Position numbers and translations under genes: made by a program
Source: Flavobacterium sp.
Lineage (GTDB): Bacteria; Bacteroidota; Bacteroidia; Flavobacteriales; Flavobacteriaceae
Assembly: GCA_030152225.1 (NCBI GenBank)
Contig: JASLHL010000234.1
Coordinates: 1-14,713, forward strand
Direction: 5' to 3'
DNA: 14,713 bases
The notes under the pieces: generated by a model
Database searches by the model: none
The model's input: the letters and a program-made list of their open reading frames with translations, nothing else
Told to the model about the DNA's origin: nothing
Shown: positions 7,404 to 13,997 of the stretch, in pieces
How the letters are laid out: each line of letters opens with the position of its first letter
How positions within the stretch are numbered: position 1 is the first letter of the stretch

Positions 7404-7418
7404 ATCCGTGCCATCGGA
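7404..7418 (+). repeat. 15-bp repeat, copy 2 (ATCCGYGCCATCGGA)
   Basis: ATCCGTGCCATCGGA, second copy of the repeat at 7024-7038, 380 bp downstream in the same orientation. Here the inverted ends are perfect over six bases (AATCCG at 7403-7408, CGGATT at 7415-7420). Confidence 0.6.
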
Positions 7419-7450
7419 TTCCATCTTTTGTGAAAGAAAAGCTAAATAGT

Positions 7451-7513
7451 AAAGTAAAAACTAAAATCCTTAGGTATTGCATTTTAGGTATTTAGGCGTA
7501 AAGTTTTTACTTT
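7451..7513. repeat. 12-bp perfect inverted repeat with nested inverted repeat
   Basis: AAAGTAAAAACT (7451-7462) and AGTTTTTACTTT (7502-7513) are exact reverse complements. Overlapping it, CTAAAAT (7461-7467) and ATTTTAG (7481-7487) form a second perfect pair. The loop carries TTAGGTATT twice (7470-7478 and 7484-7492). It lies 115-175 bp upstream of the sufS -7 element. No poly-T tail follows, so it is not a plain terminator. Confidence 0.5.
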
Positions 7514-7627
7514 TCCTCTTTTAGAAGTAAAGGGTATAGGGTGTTTTAGTAAATAAAGCGTCTATTTTTTAATAAACGAGGTATTGTATTGCGAATAGAT
7601 TGTTTTCTACAAACAAATGGGATTCAC

Positions 7628-7635
7628 TATCTTTG
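7628..7635 (+). promoter_or_regulatory. Promoter of the suf operon (-7 element)
   Basis: TATCTTTG fits TAnnTTTG, 29 bp before the sufS ATG. The -33 element is weak (a TTTT run at 7603-7606, 21 bp upstream). Confidence 0.55.
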
Positions 7636-7664
7636 TATATCATTTTGATTAAAAAAGACAGATT

Positions 7665-8879
7665 ATGTTCGATATAAAAGCAGTTAGAGATGATTTTCCA
7701 ATCTTGCAACAGCAGGTGAATGGAAAACCTTTGGTGTATTTTGATAATGCTGCTACAGCTCAAAAACCCAAAGTGGTTGAAGAAGCAATCAAAAACTATT
7801 ACGATACGATTAATGCGAATATTCACCGCGGGGTTCACACGTTGAGTCAATTAGCGACGGATGCATACGAAGAATCGAGAAAAAAAGTACAACAACACCT
7901 CAATGCCAAAGAAGATCGAGAGATTATTTTTACTCCGGGAACAACGTTTGGGATTAACTTAGTTGCCAGTGGTTTTGGCGCTTTGTTAAAAGCAGGAGAT
8001 GAAGTGTTGATTTCGGCTATGGAACACCATTCGAATATTGTGCCTTGGCAATTTGCTTGTGAGCGTTCTGGGGCTACACTGAAAGTAATTCCAATGAACA
8101 AGCAGGGGGAATTGATCATGGACGAATTCGATGCATTATTGTCTCCGAATACGAAAGTATTGGCTGTTTCTCATATATCAAATGCCTTGGGAACCATTAA
8201 TCCAATTAAGGAAATGATTGCCAAAGCTCATGCTGTAGGTGCTGCGGTTTTAATTGATGGGGCACAAGCGACGCCGCATATTAAACCCGATGTACAGGAA
8301 CTGGATTGCGATTTTTACGTTTTCTCAGGACATAAAATTTGTGGACCAACCGGAACAGGTGTCCTATATGGTAAAGAAGCTTGGTTGAATCAATTACCCC
8401 CCTATCAAGGAGGAGGTGAGATGATTAAAACGGTAACATTTGAAAAGACAACCTATGCGTGTTTACCCCATAAATTCGAAGCGGGAACACCGAATATCGC
8501 TGGTGGTATTGTTTTAGGACATGCCTTGGATTATTTGAATGCTTTAGGATTTGACAATATTCAAGCCTATGAGCATGAGTTGTTGACGTACGGAACACAG
8601 CGTTTGCTCGAAATTGAAGGATTGTATATTGTGGGAACTGCAACCAATAAAACCTCGGTTATTTCGTTCAATATCGAAGGGTTACACCCTTATGATGTTG
8701 GTGTAATTGTAGATAAACTAGGTGTTGCTGTACGAACGGGGCACCATTGTACACAACCGATTATGGATTTCTTTGGCATCCCTGGTACGATTAGAGCCTC
8801 TTTTAGTTTTTACAATACAAAAGAGGAAATAGACATCTTGGTAGAAGCCGTGAAAAAAGCGAAACAAATGCTGTCATAA
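7665..8879 (+). CDS. sufS: Cysteine desulfurase SufS
   Basis: Pyridoxal-phosphate enzyme that removes sulfur from L-cysteine as a persulfide for iron-sulfur cluster assembly in the cytoplasm. At 404 aa it has the normal length of the SufS/CsdA group. Visible landmarks are YFDNAATAQKPK (25-36), the cofactor-contacting EHHSNIVPW (120-128) and LIDGAQATPH (196-205), the Schiff-base Lys224 in SGHKICGPTG, and the persulfide Cys362 in GHHCTQPIM (equivalent to C364 of E. coli SufS). The C-terminal RASFSFYNTKEEID is typical. It heads the operon sufS-sufE-DUF59-DUF2480, with sufE 22 bp downstream. The usual partners sufB, sufC and sufD are not in this window. Confidence 0.96.
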   Translation: MFDIKAVRDDFPILQQQVNGKPLVYFDNAATAQKPKVVEEAIKNYYDTINANIHRGVHTLSQLATDAYEESRKKVQQHLNAKEDREIIFTPGTTFGINLVASGFGALLKAGDEVLISAMEHHSNIVPWQFACERSGATLKVIPMNKQGELIMDEFDALLSPNTKVLAVSHISNALGTINPIKEMIAKAHAVGAAVLIDGAQATPHIKPDVQELDCDFYVFSGHKICGPTGTGVLYGKEAWLNQLPPYQGGGEMIKTVTFEKTTYACLPHKFEAGTPNIAGGIVLGHALDYLNALGFDNIQAYEHELLTYGTQRLLEIEGLYIVGTATNKTSVISFNIEGLHPYDVGVIVDKLGVAVRTGHHCTQPIMDFFGIPGTIRASFSFYNTKEEIDILVEAVKKAKQMLS

Positions 8880-8901
8880 AGCAAATTGAAATTAGAAGAA
8901 T

Positions 8902-9318
8902 ATGACTATAAGAGAAGCACAAGAAGAAATAATAGATGAATTCTCTATGTTTGAGGATTGGATGCAACGCTATGAGTATATTATCGAATTGGGAAAGACA
9001 CTTCCCATTATTGAGGCACAATATCAAGTAGAAGAAAACTTAATCAAAGGTTGTCAATCTCAAGTGTGGTTACACGCCGAAAATATTGAGGGTAATATCG
9101 TGTTTACGGCCAATAGTGATGCCATTCTTACTAAGGGAATCATAGCTATTTTAATTCGTGTTTTTTCCAATCAAAAACCCAAAGATATCGTAGAAGCTGA
9201 TTTGTCTTTTATTGATGAAATCGGGTTGAAAGAACATTTATCACCCACACGCGCTAATGGTTTAGTTTCGATGATTAAACAAATTCGCATGTACGCTTTG
9301 GCGTTTCAAGCCAAGTAA
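8902..9318 (+). CDS. sufE: Cysteine desulfuration protein SufE
   Basis: Sulfur acceptor that takes the persulfide from SufS and raises its activity. The 138-aa protein shows the hallmark GCQSQVWL (50-57). Cys51 is the acceptor cysteine at the same position as in E. coli SufE. The N-terminal helix (EEIIDEFSMFEDWMQRYEYIIELGKTLP) and the C-terminal LSPTRANGLVSMIKQIR segment are standard for the family. It directly follows its partner sufS. Confidence 0.95.
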   Translation: MTIREAQEEIIDEFSMFEDWMQRYEYIIELGKTLPIIEAQYQVEENLIKGCQSQVWLHAENIEGNIVFTANSDAILTKGIIAILIRVFSNQKPKDIVEADLSFIDEIGLKEHLSPTRANGLVSMIKQIRMYALAFQAK

Positions 9319-9346
9319 TTTTTAATTAAAAGAAAGAGTTTTTAGT

Positions 9347-9667
9347 ATGGAAGAAATAGACGTACAACAATTAGGAGAGAATATTGTTAAAATATTAAAA
9401 ACAATTTACGATCCAGAAATCCCTGTAGATATCTATGAATTGGGATTGATTTACGACGTATTTGTCAATGAAACAAATGACGTAAAGATCTTAATGACTT
9501 TGACTTCGCCAAACTGTCCAGTAGCGGAAACGTTGCCAATGGAAGTGGAAGAAAAAGTGAAATCCATTGATCAAGTGAATAACGTGGAAGTTGAGTTGAC
9601 TTTTGAACCTACGTGGTCTAAGGATTTAATGAGTGAAGAAGCACAACTAGAGTTGGGATTACTGTAA
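9347..9667 (+). CDS. DUF59 (MIP18-like) Fe-S cluster assembly protein
   Basis: Small 106-aa protein of the MIP18/DUF59 family, related to the C-terminal part of SufT and to PaaD. The family acts in maturation or transfer of iron-sulfur clusters. The typical motifs are DPEIPVDIYELGLIYDV (22-38), with the conserved DPE(I/L)P turn, and LTSPNCPVAETLP (52-64) carrying the single conserved Cys57. FEPTWSKDLMSEEAQLELGL closes it. Position after sufE and 1 bp before the DUF2480 gene indicates a role in the same pathway. I do not assign a gene symbol because sufT is used for several distinct proteins. Confidence 0.9.
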   Translation: MEEIDVQQLGENIVKILKTIYDPEIPVDIYELGLIYDVFVNETNDVKILMTLTSPNCPVAETLPMEVEEKVKSIDQVNNVEVELTFEPTWSKDLMSEEAQLELGLL

Positions 9668-9668
9668 T

Positions 9669-10184
9669 ATGGAAGGAGAAATTGTAAATAAAGTAGCCAA
9701 TAGTGCGTTGGTTGTCTTTGATTTAGAGGATATGTATCCTGATAATCCGCGAATGGAAATCGACATTGCACAATGGCTATACGAGGGCTTTGTGTTAAGA
9801 GAAAAAGACTTCAGAGCGGCGTTGAAAGAAGTGGATTGGAGTCAATATCAAGACGCTTATGTGGGGTTGTTTTGCTCTACTGATGCCATCCTACCAGGAT
9901 GGGCGTATATGCTGCTCACTAGCTATTTACAACCTGTTGCCAAACGCGTATTTTTAGGAGATAAACACCATTTAGAACAATCGATCTATCAGGAGTTATT
10001 ATTCGCTATCGATTACAGCCAATACCAGGATTTACCCATCATTATCAAAGGGTGTTCCAAAAAGGAAATTCCCGAAGAAGCCTATGTCTTAGTGACGCAG
10101 TTAATGATGAATACAGCTAGATCAGTAATGTTTGGTGAGGCATGTTCAGCCGTGCCTGTTTATAAACGTTTAGCAAAAAAGTAA
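9669..10184 (+). CDS. DUF2480 family protein, suf-operon associated
   Basis: A 171-aa protein of a family of unknown function known mainly from Bacteroidota. Its start lies 1 bp after the stop of the DUF59 gene, so it is probably translationally coupled to the suf operon. There is no signal peptide or membrane segment, so it is cytoplasmic. Three cysteines fall in what look like conserved blocks: Cys69 (VGLFCSTDAILP), Cys129 (IIKGCSKKEIPE) and Cys159 (FGEACSAVPVYK). Asp72 and the His100-His101 pair are other possible ligands. An Fe-S or other metal site is a reasonable guess from context and these residues, but is unproven. The family assignment is from memory of its characteristic KDFR...DWSQYQ and CS.DAI.P.WAYMLL stretches. 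Confidence 0.82.
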   Translation: MEGEIVNKVANSALVVFDLEDMYPDNPRMEIDIAQWLYEGFVLREKDFRAALKEVDWSQYQDAYVGLFCSTDAILPGWAYMLLTSYLQPVAKRVFLGDKHHLEQSIYQELLFAIDYSQYQDLPIIIKGCSKKEIPEEAYVLVTQLMMNTARSVMFGEACSAVPVYKRLAKK

Positions 10185-10190
10185 TTTTTT

Positions 10191-10222
10191 TTTGTCTTTT
10201 CCGACCTTTATTGTTATTTTCG
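10191..10222 (+). promoter_or_regulatory. Promoter of the DUF3078 gene
   Basis: TTTG at 10191-10194, a 20-bp spacer, then TATTTTCG at 10215-10222, one base off TAnnTTTG. The ATG follows 18 bp later. This suggests that the outer-membrane protein gene can be transcribed independently of the suf genes. Confidence 0.55.
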
Positions 10223-10235
10223 TGTTAAAATAACA
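10212..10235. promoter_or_regulatory. 9-bp inverted repeat over the -7 element (candidate operator)
   Basis: TGTTATTTT (10212-10220) and AAAATAACA (10227-10235) are exact reverse complements with a six-base centre, covering the -7 element and the likely start of transcription of the DUF3078 gene. It could be a repressor site or a 5'-end hairpin of the mRNA. Confidence 0.4.
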
Positions 10236-10240
10236 GTATT

Positions 10241-11086
10241 ATGAAAAAATTTTTGCTTAGCATTGCTGCTGTGTTTATGTTGTATTCCGCACAAGCTCAG
10301 GAAGCTGAAGGAACGGAAGTTCAAAAAAATTGGACTTCAAAAGGGAATTTCGCCCTTATCGCAAATCAGTCTAGTTTTTCAAACTGGCAAGCAGGGGGGG
10401 ACAATAACCTTGCTGGAAATGTAAATTTAAATTACGATTTAAATTACAAAAAAGACGATTGGACTTGGGATAACAAATTTCAAGTGAGTTATGGTCTAAC
10501 CAAATTGAAAGGGGAAAAAGAAAAGAAAACGGATGACCGTTTAGAAATCACCTCTTTACTTGGTAAGCAAATGACCAACAAGTGGTATTACTCATTCTTC
10601 ATGAATTTTAAAACACAGATGGATTCTGGTTGGGATAAAGACGGGAATAAGAATACGCACTTTATGTCTCCTGCTTACTTGCAAATAGGACCTGGTTTAT
10701 TGTGGAAACACGATGATAACTTAAAAGTTAACATCGCACCTGCGACTTCTCGTTTTATCATGGTTCACAAGCATTTTACTGAATTCGGAGATGCTTTTGG
10801 GGTGGAAAAAGGTAAAACAATGGAGTACCAGCTGGGTATGGCAATTAATGGGTACTACAAGTTTAATCCAATGGAAAATGTTTCTATTGAGAATATCTTA
10901 AACTTGTATTCAAACTATTTAGAGAAACCAGAAAATGTGGTGATGGATTATCAATTGAACGTGGTTTTGAAAGTGAACAAGTATTTATCTACAAACTTGA
11001 CTTTCCAAGCGATTTACGATGACAAAGCATACCAAGGTTTCCAATTACGCGAAATGATTGGTTTAGGAGTAAACTATACTTTTTAA
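10241..11086 (+). CDS. DUF3078 outer-membrane beta-barrel protein
   Basis: An exported 281-aa protein: signal peptide MKKFLLSIAAVFMLYSAQAQ, then a domain of alternating aromatic/polar strands ending in GLGVNYTF, the terminal-Phe pattern of outer-membrane barrels. The stretch NQSSFSNWQAGGDNNLAG (42-59) is the hallmark of DUF3078, a Bacteroidota family of unknown function. It lies 56 bp after the DUF2480 gene, with its own promoter. A link with iron-sulfur metabolism is suggested only by position; it may simply be a conserved neighbour. The gene ends before a strong shared terminator. Confidence 0.85.
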   Translation: MKKFLLSIAAVFMLYSAQAQEAEGTEVQKNWTSKGNFALIANQSSFSNWQAGGDNNLAGNVNLNYDLNYKKDDWTWDNKFQVSYGLTKLKGEKEKKTDDRLEITSLLGKQMTNKWYYSFFMNFKTQMDSGWDKDGNKNTHFMSPAYLQIGPGLLWKHDDNLKVNIAPATSRFIMVHKHFTEFGDAFGVEKGKTMEYQLGMAINGYYKFNPMENVSIENILNLYSNYLEKPENVVMDYQLNVVLKVNKYLSTNLTFQAIYDDKAYQGFQLREMIGLGVNYTF

Positions 11087-11102
11087 GGAAGGATAGTAAC
11101 AT

Positions 11103-11135
11103 AAAAAAAGCTCGAGCATTGCTCGAGCTTTTTTT
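11103..11135. terminator. Bidirectional intrinsic terminator between DUF3078 and asnA genes
   Basis: Perfect 15-bp stem (11103-11117 with 11121-11135) including GCTCGAGC/GCTCGAGC and a three-base loop, with A7 on one side and T7 on the other. It ends transcripts converging from the DUF3078 gene (plus) and asnA (minus); the asnA stop codon begins at 11139 on the minus strand. Confidence 0.92.
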
Positions 11136-11136
11136 A

Positions 11137-12138
11137 TTACAACAAGTGCAAGTGTTGTTGGGTCGCTTGTTGTTTTACTTCTTCGGGCCATAAACTGGCT
11201 TGAACTTCGCCAATGTGTCGTTTTCGAAGTAAAAACATGCACAAACGCGATTGTCCGATTCCGCCACCAATGCTCAAGGGCAGTTGATCGTTGAGCACCA
11301 GTTGATGGTAGAACAGGTTGGTTCGGTTTGAGGTGTCAGTGATTTCGAGCTGGTGTTTTAGAGTCTCTCGATCTACACGGATACCCATAGAGCTCAGTTC
11401 AATGGGTTGTTCAAGGATTGGGTGCCAAACCAAGAGATCACCGTTTAAACCGCGATATCCATCTTCTGTAGGGGTACTCCAATCGTCGTAGTCTGAGGCT
11501 CGACTATCATGGGGCTTTCCATCCGATAACGGATGACCTACCCCAATAATAAATACAGCTTTGTGTTCTTTTGTTATGGCTTGCTCTCTTTCTTTGGACG
11601 TCAATGTAGGATACAGTTGGACAAGTTGTTCTGCTTGTATGAAAGCAATAGTAGGGGGAAGTATTGGTGCAATATCCAACTGTTGCCAAAGGGCAGTTTC
11701 CGTGTCTTTAATCGCTTGATAGATGGTGCGAACCACGTTTTTTAAATAGCTCAAACATCGGTTAGAAGGGGCTATCCGCAACTCCCAATCCCATTGATCT
11801 ACGTAAATAGAGTGAATCGGACTATAGTCTTCATCAGCGCGAATGGCACGCATATCCGTTAGTATTCCCTCATATAAGGGCAAAGTTAATTCCTGTAGGC
11901 GAATTCTCTTCCATTTGGCCAGCGAGTGTACAATTACAGCGTTATTCGGTAAGAATTTTACAGGAAATGAAACCGCTTTTTCTACGCCATTAAGGTCGTC
12001 ATTGATACCCGTGCCTTCATGGACAAGCATAGGTGAAGAGATCGGATACAAATTTAAGTTTTCACTTAAACTTGTAGCAAAGAGTTGTTTAATTAGAGCA
12101 ATGGATTTTTCGGTTTGTAAAATTTCCTGTTTACGCAT
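11137..12138 (-). CDS. asnA: Aspartate-ammonia ligase (asparagine synthetase A)
   Basis: Makes L-asparagine from L-aspartate, ammonia and ATP in the cytoplasm. It has a class II aminoacyl-tRNA synthetase-like fold. The 333-aa protein matches E. coli AsnA (330 aa) throughout. Shared blocks are GINDDLNGVEKAV (44-56, with the active-site Asp47), VHSLAKWKR (70-78), MRAIRADED (96-104), HSIYVDQWDWE (109-119), SDYDDWSTP (215-223), LNGDLLVWHP (231-240), ELSSMGIRVD (247-256) and GGGIGQSRL (291-299). The ATG at 12138 lies only 29 nt after the U-tract of an intrinsic terminator, itself preceded by an asparagine-rich short ORF. Expression is therefore probably controlled by attenuation in response to charged tRNA-Asn (inference). 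Confidence 0.96.
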   Translation of the reverse strand: MRKQEILQTEKSIALIKQLFATSLSENLNLYPISSPMLVHEGTGINDDLNGVEKAVSFPVKFLPNNAVIVHSLAKWKRIRLQELTLPLYEGILTDMRAIRADEDYSPIHSIYVDQWDWELRIAPSNRCLSYLKNVVRTIYQAIKDTETALWQQLDIAPILPPTIAFIQAEQLVQLYPTLTSKEREQAITKEHKAVFIIGVGHPLSDGKPHDSRASDYDDWSTPTEDGYRGLNGDLLVWHPILEQPIELSSMGIRVDRETLKHQLEITDTSNRTNLFYHQLVLNDQLPLSIGGGIGQSRLCMFLLRKRHIGEVQASLWPEEVKQQATQQHLHLL

Positions 12139-12167
12139 AAATGTATATTGTATTAAAATTAATAAAT

Positions 12168-12196
12168 AAAAAAAGGCCCCTCGAATGAGGAGCCTT
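12168..12196 (-). terminator. asnA: Intrinsic terminator just upstream of asnA (attenuator)
   Basis: On the minus strand AAGGCTCCTC (12187-12196) pairs with GAGGGGCCTT (12173-12182) around the loop ATTC, with one G-U pair, followed by seven U residues. The asnA ATG lies 29 nt further on, leaving no room for a separate promoter of the usual form. Transcripts reaching asnA must therefore pass this hairpin. It also serves as the only terminator after hflX. Confidence 0.85.
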
Positions 12197-12222
12197 GAAA
12201 CGTTGAATAAATAATATAATAA

Positions 12223-12318
12223 TTAGCTTATCCTTGATCCATAGAAATTCCCCTTCGAATAGCAGATGCGATTCAAATTAGAAGAGAAATTAGTATTGAT
12301 TAAGCGAGTAATAAGCAT
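12223..12318 (-). CDS. Asparagine-rich leader peptide of asnA (candidate)
   Basis: A 31-codon ORF (ATG at 12318, TAA at 12223-12225) lies between hflX and asnA. Five residues are asparagine, at positions 8, 10, 14, 16 and 24, all encoded by AAT. Four fall in nine codons (NTNFSSNLN, 8-16). The stop is 27 nt before the terminator stem. The peptide has no signal sequence or known domain and is best read as a sensor: ribosomes slowed by scarce Asn-tRNA would stall at codons 8-16. The sequence preceding the ATG is A/T-rich, as usual for this phylum. I could not identify a clean TAnnTTTG promoter between hflX and the ATG, so the leader may be read from the hflX transcript. Function is inferred from sequence and position only. 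Confidence 0.65.
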   Translation of the reverse strand: MLITRLINTNFSSNLNRICYSKGNFYGSRIS

Positions 12319-12394
12319 AATGAATTGACTTTGATTAAGTAAAGAATAAAATTACAACTTTTTATCTTGCGGATACCCTCAAAAAAAGTTAAAT

Positions 12395-13645
12395 TTATTC
12401 GTCCTCGTTTTTTTCTTCGTTTTCGTTGTTTTCAATTAAATGGTCAAAATCGGGATATAAAAAATTGTTGTAGGGGAAACGGGTAACGTGAATATGTCGT
12501 ACTGCTTCGTATACTGTTTTTCTGAATTCCTCGAAGTTTTCTTTGTTTGTAGCAGAGATGAAAATAGCGTTGTCTGGCCCTACTTTGCTCATCCATGTTT
12601 TTTTCCATTCTTCAATAGAATAATGACGAGACGTGCGTTCAGTCATCAAGTCATCCTCTGCAATCACTGCAGGGTGATAGGCATCAATTTTGTTGAATAC
12701 CATGATCGTCGGTTTGTCATCACTTTTAATGTCCTTTAAAATTTCGTTTACAGATGCGATGTGATCTTCAAAGTCATGGTGTGAAATATCGACAACATGC
12801 AACAGTAAATCAGCCTCGCGCACCTCGTCTAAGGTACTTTTAAACGACTCAACCAATTGCGTAGGTAGTTTGCGGATAAAACCTACTGTATCAGAAAGTA
12901 GAAAAGGCAAATTACCAATCACGATTTTGCGAACTGTCGTATCTAAAGTTGCGAATAATTTATTTTCAACGAAAACTTCACTTTTTCCAATGGCATTCAT
13001 TAACGTTGATTTCCCTACGTTGGTATAACCTACGAGGGCTACGCGAACCATAGCACCGCGATTGCTGCGTTGAGAAGCCATTTGCTTGTCAATTACCTTT
13101 AATTTTTCACGTAGTAAAGTAATTCTGTCGCGAACGATACGTCTATCCGTTTCGATTTCAGTTTCTCCAGGTCCACGCATTCCAATTCCCCCACGCTGTC
13201 TTTCTAAGTGGGTCCACATCCCTGCTAAACGAGGAAGTAGGTATTGAAACTGGGCGAGCTCTACCTGTGTTCTCGCATAAGAGGTCTGTGCGCGTTGAGC
13301 GAAAATATCCAAGATTAGATTGGTTCGATCCAAGACTTTACAATCCAACAGCCTTGAGATATTCTTTTGTTGAGCTGGAGAAAGTTCATCGTCAAATATT
13401 ACGGTGTGAATGTCGTGTTCGACAATATAGTATTTGATTTCCTCCATCTTCCCTGTTCCCAAGAAGGTCTTTGGATTAGGCTGATCTAATTTTTGACTAA
13501 AGCGCTTGTGTACTTCGCCGCCGGCCGTAATCGTTAAGAACTCAAGTTCATCCAAGTACTCATTTAACTTCGCCTCATCCTGATCTCTATTGATAATACC
13601 AACAATGACAGATCGTTCAAAATTTATGTCTTCTCTTTCAATCAT
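12395..13645 (-). CDS. hflX: GTPase HflX (ribosome-splitting/ribosome-associated)
   Basis: Ribosome-binding GTPase; in other bacteria HflX splits stalled or heat-damaged ribosomes. The ATG at 13645 gives 416 aa, normal for HflX. The frame can be extended to a TTG at 13780, but the added 45 residues are AT-rich and non-conserved. The N-terminal HflX domain includes TAGGEVHKRFSQK and FLGTGKMEEI (61-70). The linker ARTQVELAQFQYLLPRL (124-140) and RGGIGMRGPGETEIETDRR (151-169) are hallmarks. The G domain shows G1 GYTNVGKST (206-214), G3 DTVGF (252-256), G4 NKID (318-321) and G5 SAT (364-366). The C-terminus is acidic (ENNENEEKNEDE). A -7 element lies 21 bp upstream. Confidence 0.95.
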   Translation of the reverse strand: MIEREDINFERSVIVGIINRDQDEAKLNEYLDELEFLTITAGGEVHKRFSQKLDQPNPKTFLGTGKMEEIKYYIVEHDIHTVIFDDELSPAQQKNISRLLDCKVLDRTNLILDIFAQRAQTSYARTQVELAQFQYLLPRLAGMWTHLERQRGGIGMRGPGETEIETDRRIVRDRITLLREKLKVIDKQMASQRSNRGAMVRVALVGYTNVGKSTLMNAIGKSEVFVENKLFATLDTTVRKIVIGNLPFLLSDTVGFIRKLPTQLVESFKSTLDEVREADLLLHVVDISHHDFEDHIASVNEILKDIKSDDKPTIMVFNKIDAYHPAVIAEDDLMTERTSRHYSIEEWKKTWMSKVGPDNAIFISATNKENFEEFRKTVYEAVRHIHVTRFPYNNFLYPDFDHLIENNENEEKNEDE

Positions 13646-13665
13646 ATATATAGTGTCTATGGAAA

Positions 13666-13673
13666 CAAAATTA
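13666..13673 (-). promoter_or_regulatory. hflX: Promoter of hflX (-7 element)
   Basis: TAATTTTG on the minus strand fits TAnnTTTG, 20 bp before the hflX ATG, supporting the start at 13645 over the longer frame. The -33 element is not clear. Confidence 0.5.
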
Positions 13674-13962
13674 GTAAAAAAATATGGCTTGGGTGTTTTG
13701 TTGCTTAAATGTTTGGAAATTTTCGTCTTTGTAGAGTATAAATAAAAAAAGACGATTTTTAGGCTTGTCACAGTCGACAATAGCTGTACTGAAATTTGTT
13801 AATAGTTATCGATAGAGGCATGATTTGGTTGAAAATAAAAAATTAAGTAAGCCATTGTTTTTGTAATAAATTGTAGTTTTTTATTTGCTTTTTATCTAAA
13901 ATTGGAGCTTTGGGATATTTGTATTAACTTTATTTTTTGTTAATGTTGTTTTAAAAAAATGC
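13674..13962. other. Divergent intergenic region between hflX and the secreted-protein gene
   Basis: About 290 bp, very AT-rich, without coding character or strong hairpins. It appears to hold only the two divergent promoters at its ends. Confidence 0.5.
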
Positions 13963-13970
13963 TATATTTG
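13963..13970 (+). promoter_or_regulatory. Promoter of the secreted-protein gene (-7 element)
   Basis: TATATTTG fits TAnnTTTG, 27 bp before the ATG at 13998. The nearby TTG triplets (13937-13939 and 13946-13948) are not at ideal spacing. Confidence 0.5.
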
Positions 13971-13997
13971 GAAATAACTAACTTAAAACGAATTCGT

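Larger units (their letters stand above)
6988..7600. other. Long structured intergenic region
   Basis: About 610 bp between the protease terminator and the sufS promoter with no convincing gene. It holds, in order, a 15-bp repeat copy, a four-unit 11-bp phased repeat folding with its right arm around a G5/C5 hairpin, a small AACTG/CAGTT hairpin (7239-7253), a terminator-like hairpin, a TTCCCT/AGGGAA hairpin (7301-7315), the second 15-bp repeat copy and a 12-bp perfect inverted repeat. The one short ATG frame (47 codons from 7101) is made almost wholly of repeat units and is not called. Confidence 0.6.
12168..12318 (-). promoter_or_regulatory. asnA: Candidate ribosome-mediated transcription attenuator of asnA
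   Basis: Whole control element: leader peptide, possible switching hairpins and terminator. On the minus strand a small hairpin (12274 to 12257, GAAT..GC and GC..ATTC) begins at codon 16 (Asn). Its 3' arm overlaps TCGAAGGGG (12250-12258), which can pair with CTCATTCGA in the apical half of the terminator (8 pairs, one mismatch, one G-U). A ribosome stalled on the Asn codons would cover the first arm, free the second to disrupt the terminator and let RNA polymerase read into asnA. The antiterminator is weak by eye, and the exact pairing is my inference. Confidence 0.55.

Noticed and set aside
6908..7664. CRISPR array in the repeat-rich gap
   Set aside because: The repeated units are 11 bp and contiguous or inverted, with no unique spacers of regular length and no cas genes nearby.
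13646..13780. 45-residue upstream extension of hflX
   Set aside because: It starts at TTG, and a TAnnTTTG promoter element lies inside it. The ATG at 13645 gives the normal HflX N-terminus.
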